Origin: Chlorocebus sabaeus
Lineage: Eukaryota > Chordata > Mammalia > Primates > Cercopithecidae
Assembly: GCF_047675955.1 (NCBI RefSeq)
Contig: NC_132912.1
Span: 21,364,500-21,428,499 of the forward strand
DNA: 64,000 nucleotides
Direction of reading: 5' to 3'
Shown: piece after piece, positions 63,953-64,000 of the stretch
Numbering within the stretch: position 1 is the stretch's first letter
How the letters are laid out: every line of letters begins with the position of its first letter
Notes under the pieces: generated by a model
What the model saw: only the letters and a program-made list of their open reading frames with translations
Told to the model about the DNA's origin: nothing
Database searches by the model: none
Made by a program: the position numbers and the translations under genes

Positions 63953-64000
63953 TTATTTATTTATTCATTTATTTTTATTTTTATTTTTATTTAGAGACAG
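63953..64000 (-). mobile_element. Alu: Alu, cut by the window edge
   Basis: ATTT/ATTTTT-rich tail then TAGAGACAG at the last bases. Confidence 0.85.

Noticed and set aside
1..64000. tRNA, snRNA, Y RNA, 5S or 7SK genes
   Set aside because: Apart from the 7SL-derived Alus, I saw no segment matching conserved boxes of these RNAs on either strand by eye; a covariance-model scan would be needed to be sure.

Overview
The window is mammalian nuclear DNA from a primate, most likely an Old World monkey (macaque, baboon or vervet type). About 78 Alu copies or fragments, counted by eye, cover roughly a third of it. Two Alus (888-1204 and 16951-17255) carry the base pattern of the cercopithecid AluYR subfamilies: AAGCCTG after the opening GGCTC, GCCGAGACGGGC, CTAGCCGGGCGAGG and GATCCGGCCAC-type sites. 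The human and ape AluY pattern differs at these sites. No intact protein-coding exon, tRNA, rRNA, snRNA or CRISPR array could be supported; most open frames are Alu, microsatellite or LTR shadows. I read the window as intergenic or deep intronic sequence.

Layout. 1-3380: an unassigned block, an Alu trio, a short repeat unit present three times in mixed orientation around an L1 3' end, and a MIR. 3381-8290: stacked Alus, including two inserted at one MIR site and one Alu inside another. 8300-19200: MaLR LTRs, an Alu whose middle linker has become a GGAA microsatellite, an Alu-split MST-type LTR, a possible mRNA 3' end on the minus strand, and a solo HERV-K-type LTR carrying the monkey AluYR. 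19200-36000: Alus with MIR, L2 and L1M relics, a THE1 solo LTR with clean target duplications, an ancient repeat split by three Alus, and a long purine tract. 36000-41000: an MLT1C LTR, an ERV-L-like pol relic whose reverse-transcriptase motif has lost both aspartates, and an L1 ORF2 fragment. 41000-49500: mixed old repeats and a perfect 19-bp inverted repeat. 49500-60600: a run of decayed LTRs, one of which holds a processed pseudogene of MRM3 (mitochondrial rRNA methyltransferase 3). 60600-64000: Alus, a 1.5-kb Alu-free block and the start of another LTR.

No genes work together here. The information lies in the order of insertions, which nested elements and target-site duplications date relative to each other. 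The most informative objects are the MRM3 retrocopy, which seems to derive from an intron-retaining, prematurely polyadenylated transcript; the solo ERVK LTR with its lineage-specific Alu; the three-copy unit at 1650-2940; and several sites hit two or three times by Alu. I did not find a convincing new functional system. Repeat family names come from recognition of consensus patterns, not from a database search.
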